Position numbers and translations under genes: made by a program. Below, piece after piece: positions 16,665 to 24,947 of a stretch of DNA of 64,000 bases. The notes beneath the pieces were generated by a model. It was not told where the DNA came from. It made no database searches and was given only the letters and a program-made list of their open reading frames with translations. The DNA is from Serratia proteamaculans (GTDB lineage Bacteria > Pseudomonadota > Gammaproteobacteria > Enterobacterales > Enterobacteriaceae), in NCBI RefSeq assembly GCF_008830365.1, contig NZ_WBKI01000005.1, positions 239,400 through 303,399 on the forward strand, written 5' to 3'. Numbering within the stretch: the first letter of the stretch is position 1; the number at the start of each line of letters is the position of its first letter.

Positions 16665-17399
16665 ATGACACAAAATATTTATGACAATCAGGCCTTTTTC
16701 GACGGCTATGCCCAGCTCAGCCGCTCGGTACACGGGCTGGACGGCGCACCAGAATGGCAAAGCATCCGTAGCATCCTGCCGGACTTGCAGGGTAAAAAAG
16801 TGGTCGATCTTGGCTGTGGTTATGGCTGGTTCTGCCGCAACGCACGTGAACAGGGCGCCGCCAGCGTTTTTGGCTTAGATCTGTCGGAGAAAATGCTCGA
16901 TAAGGCACGGACGATGACAGAGGATAGCGGTATTGAATACCGCCAACAGGATCTGGAACAGCTTCAACTGCCATTGCTGTCTTTTGATCTGGCTTACAGC
17001 TCACTAACGCTGCACTACATCAAAGATCTGGCACGGCTGTTCGCCACGGTTTATCAGGCGCTGGTGCCGGGCGGGCAGTTTATTTTCACCGCCGAACACC
17101 CGATTTACACCGCCCCAAAACAGCAGGGCTGGCTGATGGACGAAAACGGGCAAAAATCCTGGCCGGTCAATGGTTATCAGCAGGAAGGCCAGCGCATTTC
17201 CAACTGGCTGGCGGAAGGGGTGATCAAGCAGCACCGCATGCTCGGCAGTTACGTGAACTTGCTGGTAAAGCAAGGCTTCGTCGTCACCTATCTGAATGAA
17301 TGGGGTCCTTCGGCACAGCAAATCGCAGAAAATCCGGCGCTCGATGAAGAACAAGAACGCCCGATGATCTTTATTCTGGCCGCCCATAAACCCGCGTAG
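16665..17399 (+). CDS. Class I SAM-dependent methyltransferase
   Basis: A 244-residue methyltransferase of the UbiE/type 11 kind. Motif I is KKVVDLGCGYGWFC (about 44-57), motif II FGLDLSEKML, and the post-I segment YRQQDLEQLQLP, then FDLAYSSLTLHYI and VPGGQFIFTAEHP. It is about the usual length. The PTAP-like insert around WLMDENGQKSWPVNGYQ resembles small-molecule methyltransferases found in many enterobacteria, but the substrate is unknown. An AGGAG site lies before the ATG. Confidence 0.85.
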   Translation: MTQNIYDNQAFFDGYAQLSRSVHGLDGAPEWQSIRSILPDLQGKKVVDLGCGYGWFCRNAREQGAASVFGLDLSEKMLDKARTMTEDSGIEYRQQDLEQLQLPLLSFDLAYSSLTLHYIKDLARLFATVYQALVPGGQFIFTAEHPIYTAPKQQGWLMDENGQKSWPVNGYQQEGQRISNWLAEGVIKQHRMLGSYVNLLVKQGFVVTYLNEWGPSAQQIAENPALDEEQERPMIFILAAHKPA

Positions 17400-17437
17400 T
17401 TAGCATTCGTCACAGTAAATACTTAACACATCCAATA

Positions 17438-17459
17438 TTGGGGAGGCTGCCTCCCCCAA
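17438..17459. terminator. Hairpin between convergent genes
   Basis: TTGGGGAGG-CTG-CCTCCCCCAA forms a GC-rich stem (one bulge) between the methyltransferase and the YjdJ-like gene. There is no clear T run. Confidence 0.4.
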
Positions 17460-17479
17460 AGTCACCTATGGCCCAGCCT

Positions 17480-17758
17480 TCAGGCACGGATATCCTGATA
17501 TTCCGGCGTCGTATCAAACTCGTGTTTGGCGAACGGGCACAGCGGAATAATTTTACGGTTTTCCGCCCGCATTTTCGCCACCACCAGCGCCACCAGCTTT
17601 TTACCGACGCCCTGACCTTTCAATACCTCATCCACCCAGGTGTGATCGATAATGGTTAATTTGTCTCCGCTCGGTACAAAGGATATCTCGGCGATCATTT
17701 TTCCCTGCCGATCGTTTATATAAAAACGTTTCTCGTCTGCCAGAATCTCAAGATCCAT
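17480..17758 (-). CDS. yjdJ: YjdJ-like small GNAT-fold acetyltransferase
   Basis: A 92-residue protein of the short Gcn5-like family that includes E. coli YjdJ. The blocks [43 protein letters not shown] (acetyl-CoA loop) and [21 protein letters not shown] match the family closely, including the conserved CPFAK cysteine. The substrate is unknown. The gene lies alone; an ERIC element begins about 32 bp upstream of its start and could affect its message. Confidence 0.88.
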   Translation of the reverse strand: MDLEILADEKRFYINDRQGKMIAEISFVPSGDKLTIIDHTWVDEVLKGQGVGKKLVALVVAKMRAENRKIIPLCPFAKHEFDTTPEYQDIRA

Positions 17759-17789
17759 AAATTTATCCCATTTTAAAAATACATAAATT

Positions 17790-17916
17790 TATACCCTATA
17801 GCTTTCAAGCTGCAGCTAGGCGCCCAGCTCGCTCATCCCCAGGCGCTTACTTGAGTAAGTAACTGGGGTGAGCGAGTGCAGGTAACAACGCTGCAGCTTG
17901 AAAGATGACGGGTCTA
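17790..17916. repeat. ERIC element 1
   Basis: A 127 bp imperfect palindrome from TATACCC to GGGTCTA contains the ERIC core TCATCCCCAGGCGCTTAC / GTAAGTAACTGGGGTGAGCG, the exact canonical ERIC length. It lies between yjdJ and the doxX-like gene. Confidence 0.93.
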
Positions 17917-17989
17917 GAACAAACCTGATATTAGTCTACTATTTAATCAGTAACACAACATAATTGTGACAGTGGCTGAGGAGTTCAAA

Positions 17990-18403
17990 ATGGGTGAAGG
18001 CTCAAAAGACGGCGTTATTCTGCTATCCCGAATATTGTTGATGATCCTGTTTATCATTTTTGGCTGGATGAAATTGACCAGTTTTGGCGCAACCGTGACA
18101 GCGATGGAAGGGTACGGCACGCCAATGCCCTATTTAGCGGCGATCATCGCCGTGGTGGTTGAATTCTTTTTTGGCATCGCGCTTATTCTCGGGTTATTTA
18201 CCCGGCCTATCGCGGTTATTTTTGCCGTTTATGTTCTCGGCACCGCCTTTATCGGTCATCCATTCTGGAAAATGACCGGTATGGAAATGATGGGCAACGA
18301 AATAAACTTCTTTAAAAATATCAGCATTATCGGCGGGCTGCTGCTGTTGGCGGTCACCGGTGCTGGGCGTTATTCGCTGGATTATAAATTCTTCAATAAA
18401 TAG
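17990..18403 (+). CDS. DoxX family membrane protein (YphA-like)
   Basis: A 137-residue inner membrane protein with four hydrophobic segments (about 10-28, 45-65, 68-88, 110-128). The family pattern is GWMKLTSFGATVTAM, MPYLAAIIAVVVEFFFGIALILGLFTRP and GTAFIGHPFWKM, close to E. coli YphA; DoxX proteins are tied to quinone or thiol chemistry, but this subgroup has no firm role. ATG 17990 follows GAGGAG; the in-frame start at 17966 would add eight residues. It lies downstream of ERIC element 1 and convergent with smrA. Confidence 0.88.
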   Translation: MGEGSKDGVILLSRILLMILFIIFGWMKLTSFGATVTAMEGYGTPMPYLAAIIAVVVEFFFGIALILGLFTRPIAVIFAVYVLGTAFIGHPFWKMTGMEMMGNEINFFKNISIIGGLLLLAVTGAGRYSLDYKFFNK

Positions 18404-18410
18404 CTTTATT

Positions 18411-18435
18411 CAGCCGGCGGCACCGCTGCCGGCTG
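18411..18435. terminator. Hairpin between doxX-like gene and smrA
   Basis: CAGCCGGCGGC-ACC-GCTGCCGGCTG forms a near-perfect 11 bp stem between two convergent genes, shortly past the doxX stop. There is no strong T run. Confidence 0.5.
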
Positions 18436-18450
18436 TTCCTCCGCAATACC

Positions 18451-19023
18451 CTAACGACTGCGCTTGGCGTGACGCTCGAAATTGTCGGCTTTGGCCTGCG
18501 CCGATTTACGCAGCGTGACGTAGCAAGCACCTTCCCCGCCGTCACGCGGCAACGCGCGGCAAAAGGCCTGTACCTGTTCAAACTGCACCAGCCATTTGGC
18601 GAGATAACTGCGGATGATGTTGGCATGGCTTTCATCTTCGCGACCACGGCCGTGGACAATCAACAGCGAGCGCAAGTTTTGCTTTTCCGCCTGAACAATA
18701 AAGCGGAACAGCGCTTGTCGACAGGCCTCTACCGACTGTTTCAGCAGGTTCAGGCTGGCCTGTGGCGGATAGCGCCCATGGCTTAACTTGTCCAGAACGC
18801 CCTGCTGAATGCCCTCGCCTTTGTATTCCAACGGGACTTCGCAAGGGATCAACTCAAGAAAACCGGTGCTGAGAAAGTTTTCCTGCCGCAGCGCCTCGGC
18901 CTCACGGCGTGCGCTTTTATCCACTGTCTCCTGCGGCTTGAGGTACAAGGTCTCGGGGGCGCTGGATAACGGGATCACATCCGCCATCGCCTGTTCAAAA
19001 AAGTCTTTTTCCTGGTTGCTCAT
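18451..19023 (-). CDS. smrA: DNA endonuclease SmrA (Smr domain)
   Basis: A 190-residue protein matching E. coli SmrA (YdaL) along its length. The N-terminus has the LDxxLxTGFLELIP-like block NFLSTGFLELIPCEVPLEYKGEGIQQGVLDKL. The C-terminal Smr domain has LRSLLIVHGRGREDESHANIIRSYLAKWL with the HGxG motif, then ALPRDGGEGACYVTLRKS, and it ends HAKRSR. E. coli SmrA nicks DNA in vitro; its cell role is unclear. It is a single-gene unit, convergent with the doxX-like gene. Confidence 0.93.
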   Translation of the reverse strand: MSNQEKDFFEQAMADVIPLSSAPETLYLKPQETVDKSARREAEALRQENFLSTGFLELIPCEVPLEYKGEGIQQGVLDKLSHGRYPPQASLNLLKQSVEACRQALFRFIVQAEKQNLRSLLIVHGRGREDESHANIIRSYLAKWLVQFEQVQAFCRALPRDGGEGACYVTLRKSAQAKADNFERHAKRSR

Positions 19024-19195
19024 CGCTCTGCCACTCCTAGACTGGGCCTTTAATGCCGGGAATGACCCTGATTGTAAGACGCCTCACCCCGGTTGCAAGC
19101 CGGGAATTTTCCGCAATCGTCGTCAACGGGTGAGGTTCTGTGCAGTTTTCGTTATACTGCTAAACCATTATTGAGTGCCGCAAAGGATCGATCCC

Positions 19196-19534
19196 ATGAA
19201 AATGCGCGAGCTGGAAACCCAGTTTCAAAATGCCATGAGCGAGTTGCAGGCCAGCTTCGAAAAGCAGCATCGTGAATGGCAGCACAGCTATCAGGCACTG
19301 CAGCAGTTGCTGGAAGAGGCTAAACAGCGCGAAGTCGCATTGCGTATGCAAAATGAACAGTTGGTGCGCAAACTGAGCACCGCCAGCTCAGTGCCGGAAC
19401 AGCACGCGTTAGTGAAGCAAATCAAAATGCTGGGCGCTCATCTGGACGCGTTGGCCAAAGATGCCGCCACCTTCAACCACCACCTGCACAATCAACAGCG
19501 GGCAGCCGACAACTTCAGCGGCGAACAGCGTTGA
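19196..19534 (+). CDS. Coiled-coil protein resembling MbeD/MobD
   Basis: A 112-residue, almost entirely helical protein. Heptads run from about residue 3 to 60 (ELETQFQNAMSELQASFEKQHREWQHSYQALQQLLEEAKQREV). The pattern ExxFxxALxxLQxxYxxxxxEWQxxYxxLQ is like the plasmid mobilisation/exclusion proteins MbeD and MobD, though similar chromosomal proteins are common in enterobacteria. The start is ATG 19196. There are no mobilisation genes nearby, so a plasmid role is unlikely here. It precedes the DUF1198 gene by 66 bp. Confidence 0.6.
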   Translation: MKMRELETQFQNAMSELQASFEKQHREWQHSYQALQQLLEEAKQREVALRMQNEQLVRKLSTASSVPEQHALVKQIKMLGAHLDALAKDAATFNHHLHNQQRAADNFSGEQR

Positions 19535-19600
19535 CACCGGGCGCTGTCACGCAGCGCCTCCTGCCAAATACTGGCGTTCTGAGAGTGTAATAAATCATAA

Positions 19601-20047
19601 ATGACCTGGATCATCATCGCTGCCCTGATCGTTGTATTTATTATTGGCTACCGCATTCTGACTTCCGATACCCGCAAAGCCATCGACTCTCTGGCCCACC
19701 TGCTGAAAGTAAAACCGATGCTGATTGAATCCATGATTCAGGAGATGGGCAGTCGCAACAGCCAGACCTTTATTCGCGTGTTGAACAACGGCTACACCGA
19801 AGAGATGCACCAGGCGGCCTATTTGCTGTTTATCTACCTGACCTTTATCAAGCAGGCGGATGACCAACAGATCGCCCTGTGGCGGGAAACGCTGCTGCGC
19901 GCCGGGCTGTCGCCGGAACTGCATGCCGAACACACCGAGGCCGCGCTGTTTTACTTTGCCGATCTGGATATTGACGCTTTCGAACTGGCGCAGTTTCGCC
20001 GCGCTTACAATGAGCGTTTTAATCAGGAAGCAATTGCGAATTGGTAA
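19601..20047 (+). CDS. DUF1198 family membrane-anchored protein (YicN-like)
   Basis: A 148-residue protein with one N-terminal membrane segment (MTWIIIAALIVVFIIGYRIL) and a soluble helical domain. The block TSDTRKAIDSLAHLL, MIQEMGSRNSQTFIRVL and the end FELAQFRRAYNERFNQ correspond to DUF1198, whose E. coli member is YicN. Function is unknown. It follows the coiled-coil gene in the same direction and may share its transcript. Confidence 0.85.
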   Translation: MTWIIIAALIVVFIIGYRILTSDTRKAIDSLAHLLKVKPMLIESMIQEMGSRNSQTFIRVLNNGYTEEMHQAAYLLFIYLTFIKQADDQQIALWRETLLRAGLSPELHAEHTEAALFYFADLDIDAFELAQFRRAYNERFNQEAIANW

Positions 20048-20076
20048 GAGTGTGTCCCCCGCAGGCGGGGGAAGCA

Positions 20077-20415
20077 TTACTGGAACATGCTGTAGATATA
20101 GCGCGAAAGCGCATCACGCGAGCTGAAGCCGTGTGGAATGCCGTAACGCGCACTCGGGGCATCGCTGCTTAAATCCAGGGGAAACTCAAGATACTGATTG
20201 CTGATGCGTACCGGCGAGGTCGGCGTGGCAAAATGCACGCTTTTCTCTTTCAGCGCCGGGTGGATCACCAACGCGGTTCTGCCCATCCGCGCTTCACGAT
20301 TCACATATACGTAGTGCTCACCCTTGCGGTAACCATAAGACTGGTCGGTGACATAATCACGCTCAAAGCCAGTATTCTCCAACACTCTAGCCACTTCATC
20401 CGGCCGTAAATACAT
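20077..20415 (-). CDS. DUF2002 family protein
   Basis: A 112-residue soluble protein starting [18 protein letters not shown], with [27 protein letters not shown] and the end [18 protein letters not shown] recall this pattern as the DUF2002 family of unknown function found across Enterobacterales. ATG 20415 is chosen because a strong GAGGAGA precedes it; a longer start at 20475 lacks conservation. It lies alone, convergent with the DUF1198 gene, and is not linked to the MFS gene behind it (about 100 bp). Confidence 0.8.
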   Translation of the reverse strand: MYLRPDEVARVLENTGFERDYVTDQSYGYRKGEHYVYVNREARMGRTALVIHPALKEKSVHFATPTSPVRISNQYLEFPLDLSSDAPSARYGIPHGFSSRDALSRYIYSMFQ

Positions 20416-20517
20416 CGATTTCTCCTCTCGTTCTGGACCGCTGAGCGACCTTACCGTAATCATGAGATGAAACAATAAATTTTTCGGTATGGATGTTGGT
20501 TTAGGAATAATCCTTAA

Positions 20518-21708
20518 TTATGGGTTTTGCCGGTTTTGCACCAGTAACCGCAGCGTCAACAGCACGCCCAAAAACACCATCAACGCTGCCGCCAGATAGA
20601 TCGACGGCACGCCCATGTGGCTCATCAGCAGCCCGGCCAGCGGCCCGGTGATCCCCAACGCCAGATCGAGAAACGCCGAGTAAGTGCCCAGCGCGGTGCC
20701 CTGATTCTGCTGCGGCACCTGTTTCACCGCCTCCACGCCCAGCGCCGGGAATACCAGCGAGAAACCGGCACCGGCCAACAACGCGCCCGCCTGCACCATC
20801 AACGGATCGCTGGCCTGCCATATCAGCAGCAGCCCAACAATCTCGATCAGGAACGACACCAGCGTGACCTTTAAGCCGCCGTGACGATTAATGGTCTGGC
20901 TGAAGATTAAACGGATACCGACAAAGGCAACGCTGAACAGCGTCAGTGAGAATGCCGCCCCGCTCCAGCCCTTATCAGCATAATAGAGAGTGATAAATGT
21001 GGCGATCACGCCAAAGCCCACGGTGCCCATCGCCAGTCCGAGGCCATAGGTCCAGATGCGGCCGAATACCGCGCTAAAGGCGAGGCGTTTGCCGGCAGTG
21101 ATCGAAACATTGGGCTTGGCACTCGCCAGCCACAGCGAAATCGCGACGGCCAGTACGATCAGCGCCGCCACCCCGGCCAGCCCCCATTGCTGGTTAAGGT
21201 AAACGCCGAGCGGTGCTCCGGCCGCCATAGCACCGTAAGTCGCCACCCCGTTCCACGAAATCACCCGAGCGGTATGCAGCGGCCCCACCAGACCAATGCC
21301 CCACAGCGTGGAACCGGTGCTGGCAAAGCTTTCACCGACGCCAAGAAATACCCGGCCAATACACAGCAAAATCAAGCTCAGCAGCGGCATACCGACAAAC
21401 CAAAAAGCCATGGCGTAAAACAGACCACTCACCCCGCAGCAGGCCAGGCCGAACAGCACCACCTTTTTCGGCCCGAGCTGATCGGCATAGCGTCCGGCAT
21501 GCGGGCGGCTAAACAAGGTAGCGAAATACTGGGCGCTGATAATCAAACCGGCCAGTACCGAGTTGTACCCCAATTCGTTATGCACAAACCCCGGTAATAC
21601 CGCCAACGGCAAACCTATGGTCAGGTAACAGACAAAGGTAAACATCACCACGGACAGAATCCGTTGGTTAAGCTGAAAGTTGTTTTCTTTAGAACTGACG
21701 GCGGTCAT
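20518..21708 (-). CDS. MFS transporter, YhhS/YfcJ family
   Basis: A 396-residue 12-helix major facilitator of the UPF0226 group, like E. coli YhhS and YfcJ. Family blocks are LTIGLPLAVLPGFVHNELGYNSVLAGLIIS, LFSRPHAGRYADQLGPKKVVLFG (motif A), VGESFASTGSTLWGIGLVGP and GAGFSLVFPALGVEAVKQVP. Substrate is unknown (arabinose and drug export have been suggested for relatives). It reads away from the AraC-type regulator gene (same strand, about 95 bp downstream of it), which could control it. Confidence 0.88.
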   Translation of the reverse strand: MTAVSSKENNFQLNQRILSVVMFTFVCYLTIGLPLAVLPGFVHNELGYNSVLAGLIISAQYFATLFSRPHAGRYADQLGPKKVVLFGLACCGVSGLFYAMAFWFVGMPLLSLILLCIGRVFLGVGESFASTGSTLWGIGLVGPLHTARVISWNGVATYGAMAAGAPLGVYLNQQWGLAGVAALIVLAVAISLWLASAKPNVSITAGKRLAFSAVFGRIWTYGLGLAMGTVGFGVIATFITLYYADKGWSGAAFSLTLFSVAFVGIRLIFSQTINRHGGLKVTLVSFLIEIVGLLLIWQASDPLMVQAGALLAGAGFSLVFPALGVEAVKQVPQQNQGTALGTYSAFLDLALGITGPLAGLLMSHMGVPSIYLAAALMVFLGVLLTLRLLVQNRQNP

Positions 21709-21802
21709 CGAAGGTGGCTCGCATTAAACCGGGTAGGCAACAGCACTCAGCATACCCGGTCGGGGGTCGATCATAAATCTGCGAGTTATAACCAATTATT
21801 AT

Positions 21803-22816
21803 TTAACTCAACTTTTGCTGCCTGCGCCATTCGCTCGGGCTAATGCCCTGAATGCGCAGAAACTCACGGTTAAAGTTGGATTTAGTGGTGAATCCGGCCT
21901 TTTGCATGATATCTGTCACAGGATCCTCACCGTCCAGCAGCCACTGGGCCGCCTGGCGGATGCGCAGTTGATTCACATATTGCGACACATTCATGCCCGT
22001 ATGACGGTTGATCGCCTGTGAAACCCGCCGCGTCGGCAAACCGACCTTGCGCGCCAGGCGGGCCAGATTCAGTTCAGGCTCCAGATAGAGGTCGTCCTGC
22101 CGCAGCCGCTGCTGCACCCGGTCAAACCACTCAGCCAGTTGCTCCTCGTCTTCGGCAACCTCCTGCGTCGGCTCCGGCAACGGCTCTACCGGGCTGTCTG
22201 AGGGACGGCTGCGGGACAACACCAGACACAGACTTACCGCCACCAGCAGATTAACCAGGGTCGCCAACCTGCCGGCGTGACGCCCGTCGAACAGTGAAAA
22301 ATCGAGCGTAATCACCAGTTCGGCCGCCGCCACGGCCATCAGCAAGATGCCCAGCCCCTGCCACAGCCGATAGCTGAGCCAGCTTTCCGCCAGCGCCACC
22401 TGCTGCAAAGCGTTCTCACCGCGCCGTAGCGCGTACAGCAGCGCCGCGCCGTAGCCCAGATAAGCGCCAGCGATCAGCACATCCAGCCAAAAAGGCGCGA
22501 ACAAGCTCGCCAGCAGCGTCAGGCATAGTGACATCAGGTGCCCGAGTTCGCGTCGCCGCAGCCTGCCCTGGGTGCTGACCAGAAAGGCCAGATAGGTCAA
22601 CGTAGGGATCGCCACCGCACCGAAGGGTTGCAGTCCATTAAACTGCGCCACGCCATAGCCATAGCGGATCCCCACCAGCAGGCTTTGCCAGGCGCACAGC
22701 AACAGCAATAACTGGAAGACCCAGCGCTGCGGCCTTGGTCGTCCCAGGCGATACAGCAGCCCCAGGCACAGCAGGCCAAATAAAAAAGTGAGGGGGATAA
22801 GCGGCATCGTCGGCAT
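21803..22816 (-). CDS. Membrane-anchored AraC-family regulator
   Basis: A 337-residue protein joining a membrane part of about six or seven hydrophobic segments (residues 5-205; e.g. LIPLTFLFGLLCLGLLY, LGHLMSLCLTLLASLFAPFWLDVLI) to a C-terminal AraC DNA-binding domain (about 235-335; LARLARKVGLPTRRVSQAINRHTGMNVSQYVNQLRIRQA, then DIMQKAGFTTKSNFNREFLRIQGISPSEWR). ATG 22816 is chosen; its ribosome site is weak, and a longer start at 22909 has no membrane logic. It is divergent from the exported hydrolase gene at 22945. Confidence 0.85.
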   Translation of the reverse strand: MPTMPLIPLTFLFGLLCLGLLYRLGRPRPQRWVFQLLLLLCAWQSLLVGIRYGYGVAQFNGLQPFGAVAIPTLTYLAFLVSTQGRLRRRELGHLMSLCLTLLASLFAPFWLDVLIAGAYLGYGAALLYALRRGENALQQVALAESWLSYRLWQGLGILLMAVAAAELVITLDFSLFDGRHAGRLATLVNLLVAVSLCLVLSRSRPSDSPVEPLPEPTQEVAEDEEQLAEWFDRVQQRLRQDDLYLEPELNLARLARKVGLPTRRVSQAINRHTGMNVSQYVNQLRIRQAAQWLLDGEDPVTDIMQKAGFTTKSNFNREFLRIQGISPSEWRRQQKLS

Positions 22817-22944
22817 CTTGTTGTGTTCACACAGAAATGGCAGTGTACTGTTAAAACAAACCTTTAACGACCCGGATCGCGATCGAGGTCGCCGGATAAC
22901 GCCCCTCATGCCACCCTCTCGAGGTCAACATTTGAGGAGTAAAA

Positions 22945-23985
22945 ATGAACAGAGCGTTGTTGTTGTGGATACTGCTGTGCGGCATTGCCAGTGCCACCCC
23001 CTATCAGGTTGCCACCCGCGATCAAGTCTTTCAGGCCGGTTCGCGTTCGTTGAACAGCCGAATTTATTACCCCACCGCCGAGATGGATGGGCAACGGCTC
23101 ACCGGTGCGAATAAGGTCTTTACTGGCATCAGCAGCCGGCCAGATGCGCCGGTGGCGAACGGACACTTTCCGCTGATCGTGATCAGCCACGGCAGCGGCG
23201 GCAATAACAGCAGTCAGGCCTGGCTGGCGGCGGCGTTAGTCCAGCAGGGAATGATTGTCGTGGCAGCCAATCACCCGGGTAGCACCACCGGCAACTCGGT
23301 TCCGGCGCTCTCCGCCAAACTGTGGTTACAGACCGAGGATGTTTCCGGTTTGATCAGCGCCATCACCGCCGATCCTCAGTGGAGTCAAGTCGTCAATCGC
23401 CAGGTCATTGGCGTTATCGGCCACTCCAAGGGCGGTTACAGTGCCATTGCCGCTATCGGTGGGCGAGTCCGGCTGGCCGATTTCATCAGCGGCTGCAAAC
23501 AAGCTCCGCAGTCACCCAACTGCCAGTTTTATACCCGGGCCAAAGTTGATTTAGAAGTGCTCTCCGCCCGGCAATTTGATGCTGATTATACTGACCCGCG
23601 CATCCGCTTTGCCGTCGCCCTCGATCCCGGCATGGTGCCTTATCTGTTGCCTGGCAGCCTGCGTCAACTCAACGCCCCTTTATTGGTTATCGAACCTCAA
23701 GGTTTCGAACCTGACAGCCAAATACCCGGTCTTGGCGGTGCCACACTGGCCAAAGACGCAGGACAGCAACCGATTGATGCACTACGGCTGTCGAACGGTA
23801 ACCATTTTGATTTTATTCCGCTTTGTCAGCCGAATGGACGCCAAATTCTGGCTGCAGAGGAGAAAGATGCAGAGGTGTTATGCGCTTCCTCCAATACACA
23901 GCGTGAATGGGTACACCAGAAGACATTAACGGCCATCATGGCGTTTATTCACCCGTGGCTATCCGCGCCCGCAGGAAATCAATAA
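22945..23985 (+). CDS. Exported alpha/beta hydrolase
   Basis: A 346-residue protein with a signal peptide (MNRALLLWILLCGIASA). The fold is shown by the oxyanion-side motif PLIVISHGSGGNNSS (about 84) and the nucleophile elbow GVIGHSKGGYSA (serine about residue 158). The later block ALDPGMVPYLLPGSL carries the likely acid aspartate and SNGNHFDFIPL the histidine. It resembles dienelactone hydrolase / acetylhydrolase-like predicted dienelactone hydrolases. Substrate is unknown. GAGGAG precedes the ATG. It is divergent from the membrane AraC regulator, and its 3' end overlaps the LysR gene by 41 bp. Confidence 0.85.
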   Translation: MNRALLLWILLCGIASATPYQVATRDQVFQAGSRSLNSRIYYPTAEMDGQRLTGANKVFTGISSRPDAPVANGHFPLIVISHGSGGNNSSQAWLAAALVQQGMIVVAANHPGSTTGNSVPALSAKLWLQTEDVSGLISAITADPQWSQVVNRQVIGVIGHSKGGYSAIAAIGGRVRLADFISGCKQAPQSPNCQFYTRAKVDLEVLSARQFDADYTDPRIRFAVALDPGMVPYLLPGSLRQLNAPLLVIEPQGFEPDSQIPGLGGATLAKDAGQQPIDALRLSNGNHFDFIPLCQPNGRQILAAEEKDAEVLCASSNTQREWVHQKTLTAIMAFIHPWLSAPAGNQ

Positions 23986-24841
23986 ACGCCCGCACCTTCT
24001 CCGGCACATGGCGGGTATTGGGGTACAGCGCATAAATGCTTTGGGCCGGAAATTGATGGTCTGCCAGCAGCGGGCACAGTTTGCCTTCGGCAATGGCGGG
24101 CCGCACCAGCCATTCGGGCAGTAATGCCACCCCGGCACCGTGCAGGGCAAACGCCAGCAGCGCGGAGGCACTGTCGCCCATTAGCGTGGCGGCGTCTTCA
24201 ACCTTGAATAGCACCGCCTGCCGTTCCGGGGTAATCACCTGCCAGCTCAACGGTGAACTGAGACGGCTGTGGGCGATCCACTGCGCCTGCGCCAGTTGCG
24301 CCAGCGAGCCAACCGGATGACGGACCAGATACTCCGGCGAGGCGACCGGCAGGATGGCAAAACTGTCGAGCCGCGCCGCATGGTGGCTAGAGTCCGCCAG
24401 TTGCCCCAGCCGGATCGCCACATCGAAGCGTTCCGAAATTAAATCGGCATGATAAGAAGAAGAAACGTGCTGAATACGCAAGCGCGGATGCAACCGGGAA
24501 AATGCCGCCAGTGCCGGCACCACCACCTGCGCGCCGTATTCCGGCGTAGTGGTGATTCGCAATACGCCACTCAGACCGTGGTGATCGCGGCGCACGTCAT
24601 CCAGCACGTTTTCCGCATCCTGCAGCAACCGCAGGCAGCGTTGATAGAAGCGTTCACCGGCATCGGTCAGTGCCAGCCGCCGGGTACTTCGCACCAGCAA
24701 CGACACCCCCAACTCGCTTTCCAGCTGTTTGACATTGAAACTGACCGCCGCCTTGGTTTGCCCCAACGCCACCGCCGCAGCGGTAAAGCTGCCGGCATCC
24801 ACCACCGCCACAAAGATCGCCAAACGCTGCAGGTTAAGCAT
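23945..24841 (-). CDS. LysR-family transcriptional regulator
   Basis: A 298-residue LysR regulator. The helix-turn-helix is at about residues 2-60 (LQRLAIFVAVVDAGSFTAAAVALGQTKAAVSFNVKQLESELG), followed by the CrgA-like effector domain (ISERFDVAIRLGQL; GAGVALLPEWLV). ATG 24841 matches family starts; the longer in-frame start at 24949 is unlikely. It is divergent from the DHA2-type exporter at 24948, the probable target, with a perfect palindrome between them. Its stop codon lies inside the hydrolase gene's 3' end (41 bp overlap). Confidence 0.88.
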   Translation of the reverse strand: MLNLQRLAIFVAVVDAGSFTAAAVALGQTKAAVSFNVKQLESELGVSLLVRSTRRLALTDAGERFYQRCLRLLQDAENVLDDVRRDHHGLSGVLRITTTPEYGAQVVVPALAAFSRLHPRLRIQHVSSSYHADLISERFDVAIRLGQLADSSHHAARLDSFAILPVASPEYLVRHPVGSLAQLAQAQWIAHSRLSSPLSWQVITPERQAVLFKVEDAATLMGDSASALLAFALHGAGVALLPEWLVRPAIAEGKLCPLLADHQFPAQSIYALYPNTRHVPEKVRAFIDFLRARIATGE

Positions 24842-24854
24842 AGTGCCACGCCTT

Positions 24855-24877
24855 ACTGTCAAAATTATTTTGACAGT
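24855..24877. promoter_or_regulatory. Perfect inverted repeat between LysR and MFS genes
   Basis: Arms ACTGTCAAAA / TTTTGACAGT enclose TTA, a perfect 10 bp repeat 13 bp before the LysR ATG. It is the likely operator for the LysR protein, controlling itself and the exporter. Confidence 0.65.
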
Positions 24878-24947
24878 GTAATCGTTCGCAGCCGATTTAT
24901 CCGCAGTTTCCCGCCCGCTACACTGCAGGCCTTCAACCGGAGGCCCC

